Positions 37,964-46,261 of a stretch of DNA of 59,249 nt are shown in pieces. The notes beneath the pieces were generated by a model. It saw nothing but the letters and a program-made list of their open reading frames with translations, searched no databases and was not told the origin of the DNA. The stretch is taken from the NCBI GenBank assembly GCA_902620585.1, contig CACNJC010000006.1, positions 1-59,249 of the forward strand, given 5' to 3'. Made by a program: the position numbers and the translations under genes. The stretch is from an uncultured Pelagibacteraceae bacterium. Lineage in GTDB: Bacteria > Pseudomonadota > Alphaproteobacteria > Pelagibacterales > Pelagibacteraceae. The first letter of the stretch is position 1, and the number at the start of each line of letters is the position of its first letter.

Positions 37964-38894
37964 ACTGAGCTTTTTGTAGCACAGACTTGCTTGCTTTTGG
38001 ATATTCTTTTTTTAAAGCCGAAATCATTTTGCAACCTTGATCTTTTTCACCTAACTGGACCATCGTAATTCCTAACTTCAAAAGATTATCTGGCGCTTTT
38101 TTGCTTTTTGGATAATTTTGATAACCATCTAAATATGCTGTAGCTGCATCAGAATAAAGTTGTCTAATTCTAAATGTTTCACCGTACCAATATTGTGCGT
38201 TACCTGCTAAATCGTGATCTTTGTTTTTTTGAATAAATTCTTTTAATGCGAATTCTGCTGTTTCATAATCTCCAACTTTCATAAAACTTACAGCAAATTC
38301 ATATTGCTCTTTAGGAGCTTTATCAGGTAATAGTGACTCTCTTTTTTCAGGTTCTTCTGTAATTACAGTTTGAGCGCTCTCAACTGAACTCGTTTCTTGT
38401 TTGTTAGGTAAATTTGAAACTGAGTAACCTGGGTTAGCACCAAAATCTGCTGGTTGACTAGATCCTGGTAATTTTTTTTTTGCTTTTTTAGATTTTGCTC
38501 CAACATCGGAGTTTTCAAGATCAGAAAATCTTAATTGGTTATCTGACTGGATTTTTGTAACTCTCGAAGATAATTTGTCTAATTTAAAATTAACTTCTTC
38601 GAACTTATTTGTTAGCTCTCGGAATTGATCTTCAATTTCATTTAATTTTAGGAGATGTTTTGTCAAAATATCCTCATTAAGTTCACTAGATTTCATTGAA
38701 GAGGAGGAGCCAGACACGATATCTGATTTTTGGTAAACTGCTTTTTCTAAGGTTTTTAAGTCTTTAGTTAAAACTTGAATTTGATCAGAAATTGCTTGGA
38801 TCATAATTTCTTCTTCCTCTGCTTTTAACGGAGAATTGAGTAAAAAAAGTATTGATAGAAAAAAAATTATAATTTTTTCTTTGATAAATTTCAT
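37932..38894 (-). CDS. cpoB: Tol-Pal system coordinator CpoB (YbgF)
   Basis: A 320-residue periplasmic protein. A signal peptide (about 1-24, ending SPLKA) is followed by a trimerising coiled coil (about 30-125), a low-complexity linker, and C-terminal TPR repeats (about 190-315; for example AGNAQYWYGETFRIRQLYSDAATAYLDGYQNYPKSKKAPDNLLKLG). CpoB links outer-membrane constriction by Tol to peptidoglycan synthesis. It is separated from pal by a strong terminator, so it probably has its own promoter and leads into tilS. Confidence 0.92.
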   Translation of the reverse strand: MKFIKEKIIIFFLSILFLLNSPLKAEEEEIMIQAISDQIQVLTKDLKTLEKAVYQKSDIVSGSSSSMKSSELNEDILTKHLLKLNEIEDQFRELTNKFEEVNFKLDKLSSRVTKIQSDNQLRFSDLENSDVGAKSKKAKKKLPGSSQPADFGANPGYSVSNLPNKQETSSVESAQTVITEEPEKRESLLPDKAPKEQYEFAVSFMKVGDYETAEFALKEFIQKNKDHDLAGNAQYWYGETFRIRQLYSDAATAYLDGYQNYPKSKKAPDNLLKLGITMVQLGEKDQGCKMISALKKEYPKASKSVLQKAQYEQKKFKCNT

Positions 38895-38921
38895 AGTGAA
38901 TCTTTAAATATACAAAATGGC

Positions 38922-38962
38922 AAAAAAAAGACCCTTTAATAGTGTATTTATTAAAGGGTCTT
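38922..38962 (-). terminator. Intrinsic terminator after pal
   Basis: A perfect 13-bp stem, AAGACCCTTTAAT with ATTAAAGGGTCTT (38928-38940 with 38950-38962), closing a 9-base loop. On the minus strand it runs into eight T (complement of 38922-38929). It lies 16 bases after the pal stop and ends the tolQRAB-pal transcript before cpoB. It is the strongest terminator I found in this window. Confidence 0.92.
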
Positions 38963-38977
38963 AAATTTTAAAGAAAA

Positions 38978-39451
38978 TTAATTTACTTTAACTGTAACTG
39001 ATCTTCTGTTTTGAGACCAAGCTAAAGGGCTCGAAGCCGGATTTACTGGTTTTTCTTTTCCATAACTAATGACTGATATTCTTTTTCCTGAAATACCGTA
39101 AGTCATTAAATAATCTCTAGCTGCATTAGCTCTTCTTTCTCCTAAAGCTAAGTTATATTCTCTCGTGCCTCTTTCATCAGCATGACCTTCTATTGTAACG
39201 TTAAGTTTTTTATTTTTTCTCAAGAATGTAGCTTGCTTTCTTAAAGTTGCTCTTGAAGCAGTTGTTAAAGAAGATTTGTTAGTAGCAAAAAATACTCTGT
39301 CAGGAACACCAGATGCAAGATATTTAACTGTTTCTTTTCCAGTATATACATCTCCCTCTAATTTCGATTTTTTACCTGTAGAACAGGCACTTAAAATTAG
39401 TGTCGCGAAGATAACTAAAAGTATGTTTTTTAAATTCGTATTAAGTGTCAT
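38978..39451 (-). CDS. pal: Peptidoglycan-associated lipoprotein Pal
   Basis: A 157-residue outer-membrane lipoprotein. The signal sequence ends in the lipobox LSAC with C23 as the lipidated residue. The OmpA-like domain (about 50-157) has VFFATNKSSL, VTIEGHADERGTREYNLALGERRA with the peptidoglycan-binding Asp and Arg, and a final RRSVTVKVN. The ATG has a clear AGGGG five bases upstream. It anchors the outer membrane to peptidoglycan and partners TolB. Confidence 0.96.
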   Translation of the reverse strand: MTLNTNLKNILLVIFATLILSACSTGKKSKLEGDVYTGKETVKYLASGVPDRVFFATNKSSLTTASRATLRKQATFLRKNKKLNVTIEGHADERGTREYNLALGERRANAARDYLMTYGISGKRISVISYGKEKPVNPASSPLAWSQNRRSVTVKVN

Positions 39452-39471
39452 TTTTTCCCCTATAGTTGATG

Positions 39472-39487
39472 TTTGAAATATTTCAAA
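39472..39487. repeat. 16-bp palindrome between tolB and pal
   Basis: The sequence TTTGAAATATTTCAAA is a perfect palindrome lying 20 bases before the pal start and in the 78-base tolB-pal gap. It could be an operator for an internal pal promoter, a processing site or chance in AT-rich DNA. No other copy was noticed. Confidence 0.35.
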
Positions 39488-39529
39488 TTATTCATGATTA
39501 TTCAAGCTTTAATTACATTAAAATTACCC

Positions 39530-40867
39530 TCACTTTGATAATAAAGAAGACCAAGATGGGTCAGAAGCATCTGTTTTCGTAGATAGTTTTCTCTCATTAT
39601 ACCCAGTTATATCTATTGACCATAGTGATGCAGAAAATCCTTCCCCTTTCGACCCTGCTTTAGTTTCTCTATAAAAAACTAGTACTCGTCCATTCGGAGA
39701 CCATGAAGGAGCTTCTTGATAAAAATTTTCAGTTAAAAGTCTTTCTCCAGAACCATCTGTTCTCATCACACCTATATAAAATCGTCCTTTTCTCATTTTT
39801 GTGAAAGCTATTAAATCTCCTCTTGGTGACCATACTGGAGTTCCATAAATACCTTTTCCAAAAGTTATTCTTTTTACGTTACTTCCATCGCTTCTCATAA
39901 CGTAAAGTTGTTGAAGACCACTTCTATCAGAATTAAAAGCTATATATTTTCCATCTGGAGAAAAAGATGGAGAAGTATCTATTGAAGAATGATTTGTTAT
40001 TCTTTCAACCACTCTAGTTTCTAAATCCATTGTATAAATATCTGAATTCCCTTCTTCGGCAAAACTCATTATTATTTTTTTTCCATCTGGAGAAAATCTT
40101 GGAGCAAAGGTCATTCCTGGAAAGTTTCCAACTACTTCTTGCATACCTGTTTCAATATCAAGCAAATAGACTCTAGGCATATTTCTAAAATAAGAAAGAT
40201 AAGTCACCATTTGATTTGTTGGATTAAATCTTGGAGTTAAAACAAGTTCATTACCTAAAGTTAAATATTTAGTATTAGCTCCATCTTGATCCATAATTGC
40301 TAACTTTTTTACCCTCTCACTTTTAGGTCCACTTTCTGAGACATAGATAATCCTAGTATCAAAATAACCTTCTTCGCCAGTCAAACGTTCATAAATTTTA
40401 TCTGATATTATATGAGCAACTCTTCTCCAGTTAGATGGTGTTGTTGTGAAAGCTAGAGCAGTCATTTCTTTAGCTGCTGTTAAATCCCAGAGTCTAAATT
40501 CCACCTTTAGCTTTCCATCTTTAACTAATAATTTTCCAGTTACTAATGCTTGAGCTTTTATAAGTCTCCAATCTTCGAATCGTGGTTTTAAATGTGCAAT
40601 ATCAGGTTTTTGCACAAAAGCTTCTTTTTTTAACGGATTAAATAATCCAGTATTTTTAAAATTTTTTTCGATGATGGATGATATATCGCTGCCTAATTGT
40701 TTAACTTTTAGTCCTTCATATTCAACAGATTTTATGTCTACGTGTAACGGCGAAATTGCGATTGGTAAAGGATCTAGATTACCTCTTGTTATATCGACTT
40801 CTATTAATGCGTATAAAATTTTTACATTAAAAAAGAACAAGAGAAAAAATAAAATTATTCTTTTCAT
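39530..40867 (-). CDS. tolB: Tol-Pal system protein TolB
   Basis: A 445-residue periplasmic protein. A signal peptide at about 1-20, an N-terminal alpha/beta domain (about 25-155, binds TolA and Pal alternately), then a six-bladed PD40 propeller with repeats such as [34 protein letters not shown] and [12 protein letters not shown]. It starts one base after tolA and sits in the standard tolQ-R-A-B-pal order. Confidence 0.96.
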   Translation of the reverse strand: MKRIILFFLLFFFNVKILYALIEVDITRGNLDPLPIAISPLHVDIKSVEYEGLKVKQLGSDISSIIEKNFKNTGLFNPLKKEAFVQKPDIAHLKPRFEDWRLIKAQALVTGKLLVKDGKLKVEFRLWDLTAAKEMTALAFTTTPSNWRRVAHIISDKIYERLTGEEGYFDTRIIYVSESGPKSERVKKLAIMDQDGANTKYLTLGNELVLTPRFNPTNQMVTYLSYFRNMPRVYLLDIETGMQEVVGNFPGMTFAPRFSPDGKKIIMSFAEEGNSDIYTMDLETRVVERITNHSSIDTSPSFSPDGKYIAFNSDRSGLQQLYVMRSDGSNVKRITFGKGIYGTPVWSPRGDLIAFTKMRKGRFYIGVMRTDGSGERLLTENFYQEAPSWSPNGRVLVFYRETKAGSKGEGFSASLWSIDITGYNERKLSTKTDASDPSWSSLLSK

Positions 40868-40868
40868 A

Positions 40869-41675
40869 TTATCCTTTTAACATTTCTGTTGGATTAAAAT
40901 TTAATTGCATGTCCTTCCACTTTTCGTATCCTGTAGGTGGAACTTTAAGAGGTTGGCATAATCTTACTGCACGTAAAGCGCTTTCTGCTAATACTTTATA
41001 AAACTTTTGCCCCGGTCTATTCATTCTTTGGTGATCTAAAATTTCTGACTTCATTATTGTCCCGTCTTGTTTTAGTGAAAGTTTAATTCTTACTAGTAAA
41101 TCTTCATCATAAGGTAAACCAAGAGGGACACTCCAACAACCAAAAATCTGAGCTCTAAGAGCATCTTCTTCAGATAACGTTAATCCAGTTGCAAAAGAAT
41201 TTTTTACGCTACTTTGTGTCAATTTATCTTTATTATCTTTTTTGACTGCTTCTACCTCTTTAGCTTTATCAATTAGAGCGGCTATTTCATTTGTATCAAT
41301 TATCTCTTTTTTTTCAAACTCTGAAGATTGTCTAATTTTAGGTTCTACTTCCTCAGGATTCTGTTTTTTTTTAACTATCTGTTTTTTTTCTTTTTTGTCA
41401 TCAGGTAAAGGAATTCGATCAGGTTTCTCTTTGGCTTTTGCTGCTGGTGGAGCTTGTTCAGATACCACTCTTTCCTCTTTTTTTTTAGTTTCTTCAATTA
41501 TTTTTCTAGCTTTAGGAGCAAATGGAATGTTTGTTTTATCCGAAATTTGAATAAGCTCAACTGAAACTATTGGTGGTAAATCTACTGGTTGTCTAACCAT
41601 AAATGGTAAGGTTAAAACGGTTAGTAAAATCATAATCGAGTGAAATATTACAGAATAAAGTAAACTTTTTGTCAT
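40869..41675 (-). CDS. tolA: TolA / TonB C-terminal-like inner-membrane protein
   Basis: A 268-residue protein with one N-terminal membrane anchor (about 5-25), a Lys/Glu-rich helical linker (about 55-170), and a C-terminal TolA/TonB-like domain (about 180-265, including FGCWSVPLG and [27 protein letters not shown]). The position between tolR and tolB identifies it as TolA, although the linker is much shorter than the E. coli one (421 residues overall). It bridges the TolQR motor and TolB-Pal. Confidence 0.9.
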   Translation of the reverse strand: MTKSLLYSVIFHSIMILLTVLTLPFMVRQPVDLPPIVSVELIQISDKTNIPFAPKARKIIEETKKKEERVVSEQAPPAAKAKEKPDRIPLPDDKKEKKQIVKKKQNPEEVEPKIRQSSEFEKKEIIDTNEIAALIDKAKEVEAVKKDNKDKLTQSSVKNSFATGLTLSEEDALRAQIFGCWSVPLGLPYDEDLLVRIKLSLKQDGTIMKSEILDHQRMNRPGQKFYKVLAESALRAVRLCQPLKVPPTGYEKWKDMQLNFNPTEMLKG

Positions 41676-41682
41676 TTTTCAT

Positions 41683-42096
41683 TTAATTTTTGTATGGCTC
41701 AGAAATTAATGCGACCTTTGAAAAACCCGCGCCAGACAGTGTTCCCATAACTTCCAAGACTCTTCCATAATTTATAGTCTTATCTCCACGTACATATATT
41801 CTTGTATCAGTTCTATTTTTTGCAATAGCTAAAAGTTTCGGGACAATTTTTTGGTAATTAACTTTATGTTCTTGAATATAAATTTCACCTTTTGAGTTAA
41901 TAGAAATTGTTAACGGCTCTTGATCATCAGGAAGCGAGTCTGCTGCTGACTCAGGTAAATCCACTTGAACTCCTACCGTTAATAATGGAGCTGTAACCAT
42001 AAAAATAATTAATAAAACTAACATAACATCAACAAAAGGTGTTACGTTAATTTCACTCATAGGTTCATTTTTTGAGCGATTTAATTTAAAAGCCAT
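41683..42096 (-). CDS. tolR: Tol-Pal system protein TolR (ExbD family)
   Basis: A 137-residue protein with one transmembrane helix at about 20-42. The motif NVTPFVDVMLVLLIIFMVTAPLL carries the proton-path aspartate (VDVML). A periplasmic domain follows, ending in ISEPYKN. It forms with TolQ the proton-driven motor that energises TolA. Three bases after tolQ. Confidence 0.96.
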   Translation of the reverse strand: MAFKLNRSKNEPMSEINVTPFVDVMLVLLIIFMVTAPLLTVGVQVDLPESAADSLPDDQEPLTISINSKGEIYIQEHKVNYQKIVPKLLAIAKNRTDTRIYVRGDKTINYGRVLEVMGTLSGAGFSKVALISEPYKN

Positions 42097-42099
42097 GAT

Positions 42100-42780
42100 T
42101 TAAAGAATTGATAAAAATCTTTTAGAAAAATTGTCTATTTTTGAAATATATCTTTTAGAGTCACTGTTAAATTTATTGTAAGCAACAACTGCTGGAATTG
42201 CAGCCAATAAACCTAGCGCAGTAGCAAATAAAGCTTCGGCAATTCCAGGTGCTACAATTGCTAAACTTGTATTTCTTGAGATTGCAATTGATTGAAAAGA
42301 ATTCATTATACCCCAAACTGTACCGAACAAACCTATAAATGGCGCTGTAGATCCTATTGTAGCTAAATAAGTAAAATTTTTTTCAATTTTTTTAATTTCT
42401 TTATCAGTAGCAATTTCTAAAATTCTCTCTACGCGTGCAGCCTGGACTGAAGCAGATTGTCTTTTAGTTTTCAAAACCTCATTCATTGCTGTTTTAAAAA
42501 TTATTGTAGCAGGATCTTTCGAGGTAGCTGGTAGGTTATTATTGAAACTTTCTGCAGATTTTGCTTTCCAAAATTTTTTTTCAAAATCTTCTGTTGTTGC
42601 GTTAATATTCTTAAATAACTTGAATTTATCAAATATTAATGCCCATGAAAAAATAGAGCTAGCAATTAAAAGTATGATAACAAATTTTACGACAAAGTCT
42701 GCTCGTAAAAAAAGTTTCCATAGAGAAAAGTCAGTACTTCCACCTAATCCTACTACTTGGGCTGCTATTTCTTGTTCCAT
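42100..42780 (-). CDS. tolQ: Tol-Pal system protein TolQ (ExbB/MotA family)
   Basis: A 226-residue inner-membrane protein with three membrane helices (about 27-48, 140-165 and 175-200). The ExbB/TolQ signature TIGSTAPFIGLFGTVWGIMNSFQSIA is complete. The proton-motor channel partner of TolR. First gene of the tol unit; 69 bases separate it from ruvC, enough for a promoter but I could not fix the boxes. Confidence 0.96.
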   Translation of the reverse strand: MEQEIAAQVVGLGGSTDFSLWKLFLRADFVVKFVIILLIASSIFSWALIFDKFKLFKNINATTEDFEKKFWKAKSAESFNNNLPATSKDPATIIFKTAMNEVLKTKRQSASVQAARVERILEIATDKEIKKIEKNFTYLATIGSTAPFIGLFGTVWGIMNSFQSIAISRNTSLAIVAPGIAEALFATALGLLAAIPAVVAYNKFNSDSKRYISKIDNFSKRFLSIL

Positions 42781-42849
42781 TGATGTTGATTACTTTTAGA
42801 ATGTGTCATGAATTTGACGATTTTAAAGATAAATTAATGGTTTACCTAT

Positions 42850-43341
42850 TTAAATACCTTCATTTAATCTGGTCTCACTATAAAATCTTGCTATTAAAAT
42901 AGCGTCTGACTTGTTTACATCTTTTTTTTTGGCTAGATCATTCGATAGCGAGGGATACATTTCTATTGCTTTGGTTCTGCTTGAGTCTTTAGAAGAATTT
43001 ATTAATTCAAAGTGTTTTTTCCACTTTGATGGCCTTACAAAAAAAATTGGTAATCCTAAAGCTGCACATATGCCTTTTATTGCACCAAAAGTTTGACCAA
43101 AATTAAACATGCTCGTAACACCTTGTCCAGGCATCGCATTCACCTGTTCAACAACCACAGATACTTCTTCATTCTTTGAAATATTGTCCTTTAATAATTT
43201 GACCAATTGGGCACTATTTAGTTGTCTTTTATTTTTTTTTCCTTCAGACATCACCGGTATTTCAAAAATATTAAGCACTTTGTTATTCTCCAAAATAGCT
43301 ATTGCTCCGCTTAGGCCTGGATCAATTCCTATGATTTTCAT
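42850..43341 (-). CDS. ruvC: Holliday-junction resolvase-like RuvC
   Basis: A 163-residue RNase H-fold nuclease. Acidic catalytic positions appear in GIDPGLSGAIAI (D7), VVVEQVNAMPGQG (Glu about 65) and KSDAILIARF (Asp near 148). It resolves four-way junctions with RuvAB, which are not in the window. The spacing of the motifs fits the RuvC superfamily; the central segment (MPGQGVTSMFNFGQTFGAIKG) is slightly unusual compared with E. coli RuvC and resembles phage/alphaproteobacterial RuvC-like nucleases, so RuvC itself is likely but not certain. Overlaps yebC by four bases. Confidence 0.8.
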   Translation of the reverse strand: MKIIGIDPGLSGAIAILENNKVLNIFEIPVMSEGKKNKRQLNSAQLVKLLKDNISKNEEVSVVVEQVNAMPGQGVTSMFNFGQTFGAIKGICAALGLPIFFVRPSKWKKHFELINSSKDSSRTKAIEMYPSLSNDLAKKKDVNKSDAILIARFYSETRLNEGI

Positions 43342-44069
43342 AATTGAGTATTTCCTAAGTTTACATTAACATAAACATTTTGAACATCGTCTAATTCTTC
43401 CAAAGCTTCTATAATTTCTACAATTTTTTCGCTTTGTTCTTTGTTTAAATTTAAATAATTAAGAGGTCTCCATTCTACACCAAAGTATTTAAAGTTATCT
43501 AATTTTTTTTCAAGCTCGTTTTTCACCTTATAAAAATCCTCTTTTTCAGAAATAACTTCATGATAATTATCTAGATTAAAACAATCTTTGGCACCAGAAT
43601 TAGTAGCTATTTCAAATATTTGCTCTTCGCTACATTTTTTTTTATCAATATGTATTACTCCACAATTATAAAATAAATGCGCAGTTGAACCTGACTCACC
43701 TAATCTACCACCTTTCTTTTGTAAAATTGTTCTTATGCTTGATGCAGATCTGTTTTTATTGTCTGTTAATGTTTCTATTATTAAAGCAACGTTGAATGGA
43801 CCAAAGCCTTCGTATCTTAAATTTTCGTAGTTTTTTTCGTCACTCATTTCTGATTTATTTATTGAACGAGCGATATTATCTTTAGGCATATTTGCTTGTT
43901 TAGCTGCTTGAATAGCAGTTCTTAATCTTGGATTCATATCAGGATTTTTGTCACCTAATTTTGCAGCAACTGTTATTTCTCTAGATAGCTTTGAAAAAAT
44001 TTTTGATCTTTCTTTATCAGCGCGACCTTTTTTGTGTTTAATTCCTGCCCAATGTGAATGACCAGCCAT
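43338..44069 (-). CDS. yebC: YebC/PmpR family protein
   Basis: A 243-residue protein with the N-terminal signature MAGHSHWAGIKHKKGRADKERSKIFSKLSREITVAAK. The family was described as transcription regulators near ruvC and more recently as factors relieving ribosome stalling. The yebC-ruvC order is conserved in many bacteria. Its start is two bases from the preceding phosphodiesterase gene. Confidence 0.95.
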   Translation of the reverse strand: MAGHSHWAGIKHKKGRADKERSKIFSKLSREITVAAKLGDKNPDMNPRLRTAIQAAKQANMPKDNIARSINKSEMSDEKNYENLRYEGFGPFNVALIIETLTDNKNRSASSIRTILQKKGGRLGESGSTAHLFYNCGVIHIDKKKCSEEQIFEIATNSGAKDCFNLDNYHEVISEKEDFYKVKNELEKKLDNFKYFGVEWRPLNYLNLNKEQSEKIVEIIEALEELDDVQNVYVNVNLGNTQL

Positions 44070-44071
44070 TA

Positions 44072-44881
44072 TTAAATTCTTTCTTGTAAAGATCCGCCTA
44101 AAATGATTGGTTGAACTTTTTTTGCTAAACCAGTTTTATCGTCAGCTAAAACTAACAATCCTGAAATTGTAGCTTCTCCTAAAGCTGGATGATGATTTTC
44201 TGCTGAAGAGTCTTTTAAAAATTTTTTTAACGAATTATCTCTATTCATTCCTATTACCGAGTTATAATCTCCACACATACCAATATCTGTTTGGTAGGCA
44301 GTACCTTTTTCCATAATTCTGTAATCTGAGGTTGGAACATGAGTATGTGTTCCGACAACCATTGTGGCTTTACCGTCAAATAAATGTCCCATCGCCATTT
44401 TTTCACTAGTAGTTTCAGCATGCATATCTACAATTATAAAATCTGCCTTGCCGTTACCTAATTTAAATCTTTCTAAAAAATTTTTTGCTGCTACAAAAAC
44501 ATCATCACATTTTTTCATAAAAACATTTCCCATTAAATTAAGTACGACAAATTTTTTACCATTCTTAATGAAAATTCCTTCGCCCTTACCTGGTGAGTCT
44601 TTGGGCATATTCGATGGTCTTAAAAAATTTATATTCTTGGAAGCAATACCTTCTGCGTCCTTATGATCCCATACATGATTTCCAGTCGTTATTACATCGA
44701 CACCAGCTGTCAAGAAGTCTTCAAATATTTTTTTTGTTATTCCTCTTCCAGAATCAGCTGCATTTTCTCCATTTAAAACTACAAAATCTATTTTTTTTTC
44801 GTTTATTATCCCTGGTAATTTTCCTTTTACTGCTTTTACACCAGCAGGTCCTGCAACATCTCCTAAAATAAGTATATTCAT
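44072..44881 (-). CDS. YmdB-like metallophosphoesterase
   Basis: A 269-residue calcineurin-like phosphoesterase (family of B. subtilis YmdB, a 2',3'-cyclic-nucleotide phosphodiesterase). Metal ligands appear in ILGDVAG (D8), NGENAADS, TTGNHVWDH (N and H), VDMHAETTSEK and VGTHTHVPTSD. It overlaps the cyclo-ligase stop/start by four bases and precedes yebC. Target nucleotide or RNA end is unknown here. Confidence 0.88.
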   Translation of the reverse strand: MNILILGDVAGPAGVKAVKGKLPGIINEKKIDFVVLNGENAADSGRGITKKIFEDFLTAGVDVITTGNHVWDHKDAEGIASKNINFLRPSNMPKDSPGKGEGIFIKNGKKFVVLNLMGNVFMKKCDDVFVAAKNFLERFKLGNGKADFIIVDMHAETTSEKMAMGHLFDGKATMVVGTHTHVPTSDYRIMEKGTAYQTDIGMCGDYNSVIGMNRDNSLKKFLKDSSAENHHPALGEATISGLLVLADDKTGLAKKVQPIILGGSLQERI

Positions 44882-45441
44882 TTTAAATTGGAAATACCTT
44901 TCTCTGTTAAAATATAATTTAGTTTTACATCATTATTAAATACTGGGATCTTATGATATCTTTGGAATGAAAAAGCAATGCCAATTGTCAAAATATTTTT
45001 ATTTATTTTAATATATTTTTTTATGTAGCGATCATAAAAACCTCCACCATAACCTAACCTATTATTTTTAGAATCATAAGCCAACAAAGGTACAAGCATT
45101 ATATCTGGAATAATGTGACTAGACAATAAAGCAGGTTCCAACATTCCAAATTGATTAATTTTTAAAACATCGTTTTTTTTCCATTTATAAAAACACATCA
45201 TATTATTTTTGTTAATGACAGGAAGCAGTATTTCCAACTTATTAATAAACTTTGTTTCAAATAATCTGAGAGTATTTATTTCAAAAGAGGAAGGATAAAA
45301 ACTGGAAAGAAAGACATTTTTTTTTTTATTTTTTTTTTTTATTAATTTAACTAAAGGATTAAAAAAACTTGGCTTTATATCAAAATATTTTTTTTTTCTT
45401 ATCAACAAATATTTTTTTCTTAAAAGGCTTTTATTTTGCAT
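44878..45441 (-). CDS. 5-formyltetrahydrofolate cyclo-ligase
   Basis: A 187-residue ATP-dependent enzyme (YgfA/MTHFS) recycling 5-formyl-THF to 5,10-methenyl-THF. The C-terminal GGGFYDRYI and MLVPLLAYDSKNNRLGYGGG motifs are diagnostic; the N-terminal KKYLLIRKKK segment is very basic. It directly follows zapA, the same order as in E. coli but with no room for 6S RNA between. Confidence 0.88.
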   Translation of the reverse strand: MQNKSLLRKKYLLIRKKKYFDIKPSFFNPLVKLIKKKNKKKNVFLSSFYPSSFEINTLRLFETKFINKLEILLPVINKNNMMCFYKWKKNDVLKINQFGMLEPALLSSHIIPDIMLVPLLAYDSKNNRLGYGGGFYDRYIKKYIKINKNILTIGIAFSFQRYHKIPVFNNDVKLNYILTEKGISNLK

Positions 45442-45888
45442 TTACTGAACTTTTGAAATTGTTTCAGTATTGGAAATTATTTTTTCTAAAGACTTTGTTG
45501 TTTTGTCTAACATTGACTCATAGAGATTATTACTTTCTTCTATAGTTTTTTTAAAATTATCAAGTTCTTGATTCAATTTATTAATTTCATTTTCCTTGCC
45601 GTCTTTATACCTGATTGCTAATTTCTTTATTTCTTTAAATTTGTTTGCTAACTCATCTAGTTTTTTTTTTTGTTGAGCTACTCTTTGTTTTAAATCAAAG
45701 TATTCATCGATTAATTGTATGGTGGTGATTAACAAAAGTTTATTTTCGCCAATGTTGCCTAATTTATCTTTCAACTCATTATATTTCTTATCCAAAAACT
45801 TAGTTAAGCTCTTTAACGACTCCTCTTGCCCGTCATCGCATGATAAGAGATAATCTTTATTATTAAATTTTACATTTACGTTTGCCAT
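45442..45888 (-). CDS. zapA: Cell division protein ZapA-like
   Basis: A 148-residue protein. The N-terminal ZapA head (about 1-65: VNVKFNNKDYLLSCDDGQEESLKSLTKFLDKKYNELKDKLG ... LLLITTIQLIDEYF) is followed by a long coiled coil. ZapA bundles FtsZ filaments. It is longer than E. coli ZapA (109). It overlaps the preceding coiled-coil gene by 13 bases, so the two may act together at the division ring. Confidence 0.82.
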   Translation of the reverse strand: MANVNVKFNNKDYLLSCDDGQEESLKSLTKFLDKKYNELKDKLGNIGENKLLLITTIQLIDEYFDLKQRVAQQKKKLDELANKFKEIKKLAIRYKDGKENEINKLNQELDNFKKTIEESNNLYESMLDKTTKSLEKIISNTETISKVQ

Positions 45889-46199
45889 TTTTCAACTTCG
45901 TTCACTAAATTTTCTGTTTCTTGACTTAGTTCTTCAATATCTTGATTAAATTTGTCCTCCATATTGGATTTTCTATTAATCTCCTCCTGGAGGCTGTCTA
46001 TTTTTTCCTTTAAATATTTGTGCTCTCTCATAAGTTCCTGATTTTTTTTTTCAATTTCAAATTTTTGTCTCATTAACTGATTTTTCTCAGTTTTAATTTT
46101 TTCAGTTTCATATGATGAATGTGAATAAGTTGATGTTAAATTATTAAGTTTATTTAATAACTCATTTAAATTTTTTTCTTTTTTTTCAAAAATACTCAT
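45876..46199 (-). CDS. Coiled-coil protein beside zapA
   Basis: A 107-residue protein that is coiled coil over nearly its whole length (about 3-104), with heptads rich in Lys, Glu, Leu and Asn. No membrane segment, signal peptide or catalytic motif. The position directly before zapA with a 13-base overlap matches small coiled-coil genes of alphaproteobacteria (DUF4164-like) and invites a ZapB-type role, but that is inference. Confidence 0.7.
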   Translation of the reverse strand: MSIFEKKEKNLNELLNKLNNLTSTYSHSSYETEKIKTEKNQLMRQKFEIEKKNQELMREHKYLKEKIDSLQEEINRKSNMEDKFNQDIEELSQETENLVNEVEKWQT

Positions 46200-46261
46200 A
46201 ATATTTCCTTTATATCATATTATTGATATACTTAGTTTAAGTCTATATAGGTAATTTAACA

